From Bacillus sp. F19 (GTDB taxonomy: Bacteria > Bacillota > Bacilli > Bacillales > Bacillaceae), in NCBI GenBank assembly GCA_023823795.1, contig CP085710.1:1576001-1640000 (forward strand): a stretch of 64,000 nt of DNA, read 5' to 3'. The translations under genes and the position numbers were made by a program. The notes under the pieces were generated by a model, which was given only the letters and a program-made list of their open reading frames with translations, had not been told where the DNA came from and did no database searches. This document shows positions 59,930 to 64,000 of this stretch, piece by piece; the first letter of the stretch is position 1; the number at the start of each line of letters is the position of its first letter.

Positions 59930-60031
59930 ATGTCTGGTGGACATAACAATAGCTTCGCGCTAGTTGTCGTATTATTTATTCTTTTGATCATCGTAGGAGC
60001 TGCATTCTGCTGTGGTTACGGCGGCTATTAA
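59930..60031 (+). CDS. YjcZ-family small membrane peptide (sporulation-associated), 33 aa
   Basis: The ATG follows GAAAGGGAGGAAGAGCA. The peptide MSGGHNNSFALVVVLFILLI continues IVGAAFCCGYGGY: a Gly/Ser/Asn head, one membrane segment (about residues 9-26) and a Gly-Tyr tail. This is the YjcZ/YmaH-like class of tiny hydrophobic proteins made during sporulation in Bacillus. It is monocistronic and has its own terminator, as such genes normally do. Too short to be found by length-based gene calling. Confidence 0.85.
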   Translation: MSGGHNNSFALVVVLFILLIIVGAAFCCGYGGY

Positions 60032-60040
60032 TAATGGCGG

Positions 60041-60075
60041 GGAGCTGCTGATGATAAATCAGCGGCTCCTTTTTA
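60041..60075 (+). terminator. Terminator of the YjcZ-type gene
   Basis: GGAGCTGCTGAT pairs with ATCAGCGGCTCC (one mismatch) and is followed by TTTTTA. Confidence 0.88.
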
Positions 60076-60109
60076 CATAAAACCTATTAGGGCACTTGTT
60101 GATTTTTGA

Positions 60110-60261
60110 CAAAATGTGCGCGACTTGGACAAAACGCACATGCGAAATAATAGAATGATGAATAGAATGCCTTATGAGAAAGATGCTTTTCTCATAAACC
60201 TCATGTTTGTAAGACACCTCTTCCTGCTTGCGCATGCTGAATCAGCATGCGATCTTTTTTT
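60110..60261 (+). ncRNA. Candidate small RNA with three hairpins and a terminator
   Basis: ATGTGCG (60114-60120) pairs with CGCACAT (60135-60141); TATGAGAAA (60173-60181) pairs with TTTCTCATA (60188-60196); CGCATGCTGA (60231-60240) pairs perfectly with TCAGCATGCG (60242-60251) and runs into ATCTTTTTTT. TTGACA near 60106 could be a -35. A 70-codon frame overlaps the region but has no ribosome binding site. No gene precedes the terminator, so a short non-coding transcript is plausible. Confidence 0.35.
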
Positions 60262-60326
60262 GCCGACAACTATGCAGAAAATATACCGTCATAGTCAAAA
60301 TACAGTTTCATTCAGTCTGAATGAAT

Positions 60327-60354
60327 AAAACGCCTGGGTGACGTCAGGCGTTTT
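60327..60354. terminator. Terminator of the flotillin operon
   Basis: AAAACGCCTG pairs with CAGGCGTTTT around 8 nt; works on the minus strand for floT. Confidence 0.85.
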
Positions 60355-60363
60355 AAGAACTAG

Positions 60364-61896
60364 TCAGAATGTCTGATCTTTTTTATCTATTTCTCTTTGT
60401 TGACTAACGGCAAGCTGATCGATGCTTTGTTTAATATTCCCTTTGCCAGAGTAATTTTCAATCAGCTCTTTCATATCAATGCCAGAGGATGCTTTCAGGC
60501 TTTCCTGAAGTGAGCTCATCAGATTTGTTGCATAACTTGTGACTTTGTTGGCACCGCTGTTTTCACCGCTGCCCCCAGTGTCGACGACTGTGATTTTATC
60601 AATATTGGACAGCGGAGCTGCTACTTGCTTCGCATATTCAGGCAGCATTTTCACAATCATGTCCAAAATCGCAGCCTGACCGTATTGCAGAAAGGCATCT
60701 GCAATTTTTTCTTTGGCGACAGCCTCAGCGATCCCTTTCAGGCGGATCACTTCAGCTTCTGTTTCCCCTTGAGCGCGCTGTGCTTCTGCTTTGGCTAATC
60801 CATCCATGCGGATTCGTTCAGCTTCGGCCCTTGCGAGTGCCTCAATCCGGTACTGATTGGCATCGGCATCTGCAAGCTGTTTTGCTTTTTCAGCAGCAGC
60901 AGCCTGTTCGACGGAATATCGGTCTGCGTCTGCTTTTTTCTTTACTTCTGAATCATACTGAAGCTCGCGGCGCCTAATTTCTCTTTCTTCGAGTTCAATT
61001 TGCTTTTGGCGCTCAATGATTTTAACCTGCATTTCCTGCTCGGTTACTTGCTGCCTTGCTTTTGCAGTTTCAAGGTCATAGGCCTGGTCGGCACTCGCTT
61101 TTGCCGTATCCTGATCTCTGCGGTACTCAGCTATTTTAAGCTGATTAAGCTTCTCCGCTTCAGCAATTTCCGTTGCACGTTCAAGTTCTGATTTTTTCGC
61201 TTCTTTTGCTGCTTCTGCCCGTTTAATGCGGGTTTCTTTTTCTGCCTCAGCTGTAGCAATGTCAGCATCGCGCTTCACTTGTGCAATTCTCGGCTTTCCT
61301 AAAGAATCGAGGTATCCATTTTTATCACGGACATCCTTAATGGTAAATGAAACGATGACTAGACCCATCTTCGCGAGATCCTGAGAGGCAACACGCTGTA
61401 CTTCCTGAGAAAACTTTTCACGGTTTTTGTAGATTTCCTCAACGGTCATTGAGCCGAGAATAGAACGGAGATGGCCTTCTAAAACCTCACGTGCTTCCTG
61501 CTCGCGGTCTGTTTTAGATTTCCCGAGAAATTGTTCGGCAGCTGTTGCAATCTCTCCGATGGAACCGCCGATTTTAATAATCGCCGTGCCATCTGCCATG
61601 ACGGGAACACCCTGCTCGGTGTAGACCTCAGGTGTGGAAACGTCAAGCTTGCTTGAAAGCAGGCTCAAAGGCTCTGCTTGCTGAAAGACAGGCAATACGA
61701 ATGTTCCGCCGCCGCGGACGATTTTGATTTTGTTGCTGTTTTCATCTGTATGAACGTTTTTGCTTCCGAGATAGCTTCCCGTTACAATAAGTGCTTCATC
61801 TGGTCCTGCTGTCCGGTATTTCGTCACAAATACCGCAATTAAAGCAATTAGAATAAAAAAGACAATACCTAAAACAATAATGATTGGCATGGTCAT
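60364..61896 (-). CDS. floT: Flotillin-like protein
   Basis: The 510-residue protein matches B. subtilis FloT (YuaG) closely in length and layout. A membrane hairpin at residues 4-24 is followed by an SPFH/PHB domain (about 50-230, e.g. LDVSTPEVYTEQGVPVMADGTAIIKIGGS and GLVIVSFTIKDVRDKNGYL). Then comes a long coiled coil of Glu-Ala repeats (AEAEKETRIKRAEAAKEAKKSELERATEIAEAEKL on to AEAERIRMDGLAKAEAQRAQGETEAEVIRLKGIAEAVAKEKIADAF), and a C-terminal tail. It scaffolds functional membrane microdomains and modulates membrane fluidity, signalling and sporulation. GGGGGACACACT precedes the ATG, which overlaps the yuaF stop. Confidence 0.95.
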   Translation of the reverse strand: MTMPIIIVLGIVFFILIALIAVFVTKYRTAGPDEALIVTGSYLGSKNVHTDENSNKIKIVRGGGTFVLPVFQQAEPLSLLSSKLDVSTPEVYTEQGVPVMADGTAIIKIGGSIGEIATAAEQFLGKSKTDREQEAREVLEGHLRSILGSMTVEEIYKNREKFSQEVQRVASQDLAKMGLVIVSFTIKDVRDKNGYLDSLGKPRIAQVKRDADIATAEAEKETRIKRAEAAKEAKKSELERATEIAEAEKLNQLKIAEYRRDQDTAKASADQAYDLETAKARQQVTEQEMQVKIIERQKQIELEEREIRRRELQYDSEVKKKADADRYSVEQAAAAEKAKQLADADANQYRIEALARAEAERIRMDGLAKAEAQRAQGETEAEVIRLKGIAEAVAKEKIADAFLQYGQAAILDMIVKMLPEYAKQVAAPLSNIDKITVVDTGGSGENSGANKVTSYATNLMSSLQESLKASSGIDMKELIENYSGKGNIKQSIDQLAVSQQREIDKKDQTF

Positions 61897-62438
61897 AGTG
61901 TGTCCCCCTTAATTGTTTCTTCAAATGGCTGATACGATGTGACAGATACAACGCTGTTTTTGCTTTCAATGACTAAAATCTTTGTTCCGCTTGGTATAGG
62001 GATGTTATCAAAGCTTGCGGCAATTTTAGAAATAGAGCCGACACTGCTTGAGAGCAGCACTTCCCCGAATCCATCCACGGGAATGGACGTAATAACATGG
62101 CCGACACGTCCCTTGAGTTCGGATTCATGATATGAAAGGGACTCTTCCGCTGAGGATAGCGGCACTAGTACAAAGATGTGAAGCAGGGTAACTAAAATTA
62201 CTGAGCTGAAGATGGAAATGAATACGGAAAGAAACGCTGAAAACAGAGCGGTCATTTCAAGAATGTATCCGCATGCAAAAAAGAATGTCATAAATGCGAG
62301 GACAAGCGTCGGACTTAAAAACGGAATACTTCCGGTGATGCCTTCTATTGCATCTCCAAAAAACACTAACAGCAAGGTCAAGCTTCCGGCAATGATTAGT
62401 CCGATTAAATAAATCGTCTCAATCGGATAACCAAACAT
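61893..62438 (-). CDS. yuaF: NfeD-family membrane protein partner of flotillin
   Basis: ATG 62438 follows AGAGGGTGATAGAC; an in-frame GTG 9 bp earlier is an alternative. The 181-residue protein has about four membrane segments (residues 5-100) and a C-terminal OB-fold-like NfeD domain (ELKGRVGHVITSIPVDGFGEVLLSSSVGSISKIAASFDNIPIPSGTKILVIESKNSVVSVTSY). NfeD proteins pair with flotillins; YuaF is needed for proper FloT action. First gene of the operon, overlapping floT by ATGA. A sigma-W promoter lies upstream, as for B. subtilis yuaF. Confidence 0.92.
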   Translation of the reverse strand: MFGYPIETIYLIGLIIAGSLTLLLVFFGDAIEGITGSIPFLSPTLVLAFMTFFFACGYILEMTALFSAFLSVFISIFSSVILVTLLHIFVLVPLSSAEESLSYHESELKGRVGHVITSIPVDGFGEVLLSSSVGSISKIAASFDNIPIPSGTKILVIESKNSVVSVTSYQPFEETIKGDTL

Positions 62439-62498
62439 GTCTATCACCCTCTATCTTTTTATTTTGGAAAATTCTCCTTTATTTGGGTTCCACTTACT

Positions 62499-62526
62499 TA
62501 TACGATCTAATAGGCGGAAAGTTTCA
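62499..62526 (-). promoter_or_regulatory. Sigma-W promoter of yuaF-floT
   Basis: On the minus strand TGAAAC, exactly 16 nt, CGTATA: a perfect match to the sigma-W consensus, 61 bp before the ATG. Confidence 0.85.
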
Positions 62527-62606
62527 TCTTTTTGGAAAAATTGAATAATTGCCATTTCTTTTTTCAATGATAGAATTTATGAAAACGATCAGCAGTTGAA
62601 CCAGGA

Positions 62607-63612
62607 ATGAATGAAAAACCCGCAAAAGAAATTGCAGCAAGAACGATGTCCATTATTCCCTACAAATGTTAATGTAATGGATAAGGATGGAATCTTAATA
62701 GGCTCAGGTGATTAAACAGGCTTGGGGATGAACATCATGGAGCGCTGAAGGTTCTGCAGACAGGTGAAATAGTAGTATTTACTGAGCAGGACAGCAGGAA
62801 TTATCCGAGAACAAAACAGGGAGTCAATTTGCCGATCTTTTTTCATCAGGAATTAATCGGCGTAATCGGCATAACAGGAGATCCTGAAGTTGTGGCTCCG
62901 TTTGGCGAGCCTGTAAAAATGGCGGCTGAGCTTACAATCGAACAAGCCTATTTATAGGATCAGATGCGATGGAGTGAAACATTGAAGCAGCAGACACTGA
63001 TTCAGCTCCTTAAAGGAGAAAAGCAGCAAACAAACGGGTTTACGGAACGGGCAGAACGGTTGAATCTAAACCTCTTTGTTGAACGGCAGGCTGTTCTTTT
63101 TCACCTTCCCGAACAAATCCCTCTAAAGCAAAGACAGCTTTTTATGAGAAAATTGGAGCAAAAATCAGGCACAAATGATTTGGTCGTATCGATTTAGGCT
63201 GCTGAAATTGTATGGTTAAAAGAAAGCAAAACCTTACAACAATCTGTTTTCCCGGAAGAAATGAATGAGATGCTCAAAAGAATGGACCTTGGCATTTACG
63301 GTGCACTCGGTTATCAGTATGACGGATTTTATGGTGCATCCATGTCTTATGAAAGCGCAAAAGAAACCTTGGATGCAGCAAAAAAACAATCTGCCGCGGA
63401 TTTTTTCTATAAATATACGGACTGGGCACTATCCGTTTTGCTCCGGGATAAGAAAGATGAAAAAAAGCATGAGCTGTTTAAACATACTATGGATATTTTT
63501 CAGCAGTCAGACCGAAACGGAGAACTGCTGCATACCTTAAGAGCTTTCATTCAGTTTGACGGGGACATGAATAAAACAGCTGAGAAGCTTTTTATCCACA
63601 GAAAAAGGCTGT
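62607..63612 (+). pseudogene. cdaR: Decayed CdaR-type sugar-diacid regulator
   Basis: The regulator can be read across frames: MNEKPAKEIAARTMSIIPY, a frameshift near 62660 (one extra A), then VMDKDGILIGSGD, further indels near 62710, then EHHGALKVLQTGEIVVFTEQDSRNYPR and LPIFFHQELIGVIGITGDPEVVAPFGEPVKMAAELTIEQAYL, a TAG at 62956, DQMRWSETLKQQTLIQLLKGEK, a TAG near 63197, and finally HTLRAFIQFDGDMNKTAEKLFIHRK. The final DNA-binding HTH stops after IHRK, where the sequence jumps into a permease. Several nonsense and frameshift changes show real decay rather than error. Confidence 0.8.
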
Positions 63613-63616
63613 CCTC

Positions 63617-64000
63617 ATGCTTTCACTTAGACCGGTATTTGACGTTGCCATCGAGCCCATTATTGCTTTGCCCCTTGGCGGTATTATCGGAGCGATTGCG
63701 ACAAAGAACATCTTCCGATTGACAGATTTTGCAGCGTCTGGCCTTTTGAAAATGTCTGATGTTGCAATCATGCTCATCGGAACAGGGACTCTTGCCGGAA
63801 TTATTGCGAATTCAGGTCTGAATGCTTCTGGCTTGCCAGCATATATTCTGGCTCCGGCATCAGGTATTTTAATGTCGATGGCAACTGCCTCGATAACAGC
63901 GGTACAGCGGTAGCTAGCAGTGTCTTTGCACCGGCTATTATGGAAATCGGGATCTCCGGGCTAGCAGGAGCAGCCATGGTCCATGCGGGTGCTACTGTGC
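63617..64000 (+). pseudogene. GntP-family permease fragment, 5'-deleted and frameshifted, continuing past the window
   Basis: The frame PVFDVAIEPIIALPLGGIIGAIATKNIFRLTDFAASGLLKMSDVAIMLIGTGTLAGIIANSGL is from the middle to late part of a GntP (gluconate/glycerate) permease. One missing G near 63900 breaks it before VASSVFAPAIMEIGISGLAGAAMVHAGATV. The first half of the permease and the last part of the CdaR HTH are missing, so a deletion fused the two. Genes for CdaR and GntP often neighbour a glycerate kinase; the rest lies beyond the window. Confidence 0.75.

Noticed and set aside
60116-60328. 70-codon plus-strand frame upstream of floT terminator
   Set aside because: It spans three hairpins and a terminator, with no ribosome binding site.

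Overview
The window looks like a chromosomal segment of a low-to-moderate GC, spore-forming Bacillaceae (Bacillus sensu lato, perhaps Metabacillus-like). The placement rests on gene content (FloT-YuaF, YkoGHI-like, NagP-NagABR, MurQRP-AmiE-NagZ-NamZ, intracellular subtilisin, GGT, a YjcZ-type 33-residue peptide), on strong AGGAGG-type ribosome binding sites with frequent GTG/TTG starts, and on CcpA, sigma-B and sigma-W type sites. No rRNA, tRNA, intact IS element, prophage or CRISPR array was seen. Base composition was not computed.

Layout. 0-7 kb: a 5'-truncated GxGYxYP protein, small proteins, a patatin-like lipase, a secreted M14 peptidase, a CNT nucleoside transporter with a cre site, and a YczE-like membrane protein. 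7.5-9.8 kb: a polar amino-acid ABC operon (minus strand). 9.9-10.7 kb: ten 52-bp tandem repeats beside a decayed transposase. 10.8-15.3 kb: GNATs, a PNPOx-like stress protein with a sigma-B-like promoter, an FAD oxidase/half-MFS/GNAT operon and a PH-domain protein. 15.5-23 kb: GGT, then nagP and nagA-nagB-nagR-murQ-like, each unit with a promoter whose -35 lies inside a NagR-type operator. 23-32 kb: a frameshifted hydrolase, a cold-shock protein, a PhnA-like protein, an FAD-Rieske oxidoreductase, a structured leader-like RNA, an ABC-F ATPase and a three-gene ABC_sub_bind-type ABC operon. 32.5-33.6 kb: gene remnants. 33.9-40.3 kb: a PadR/DUF1700/DUF4097 operon, an intracellular subtilisin, a frameshifted DUF2339 gene, and TerD-VWA with an ECF-type promoter. 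40.6-49.5 kb: the MurNAc/peptidoglycan recycling operon. 49.6-52.6 kb: a sugar isomerase/dehydrogenase pair and a YitT protein. 52.98-54.23 kb: twenty-four 52-bp tandem repeats. 54.3-62.5 kb: a sigma-B-preceded GAF-STAS protein, GlpQ-like GDPD, a YkoGHI-like two-component/PepSY locus with a broken kinase, YjcZ, and the FloT-YuaF flotillin operon with a sigma-W promoter. 62.6-64 kb: a decayed cdaR regulator fused by deletion to a decayed GntP permease.

How the genes work together. The dominant theme is amino-sugar and cell-wall turnover. NamZ, NagZ and AmiE (all with export signals) dismantle peptidoglycan outside the membrane. MurP and NagP import MurNAc and GlcNAc as 6-phosphates. MurQ (two paralogues) removes lactate, MupG splits 6-phospho disaccharides, and NagA and NagB deliver fructose-6-phosphate. 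NagR and MurR sense the intermediates and CcpA overlays glucose repression through three of the four cre-like sites found. A second theme is envelope stress (flotillin, TerD, DUF4097, GAF-STAS).

Most unusual content: a ~225-nt RNA candidate with long-range pairing upstream of the ABC-F gene; two unrelated tandem arrays that share an exact 52-bp period; several intergenic tracts phased at about 20-21 bp; and a cluster of single-base frameshifts in otherwise well-preserved genes.
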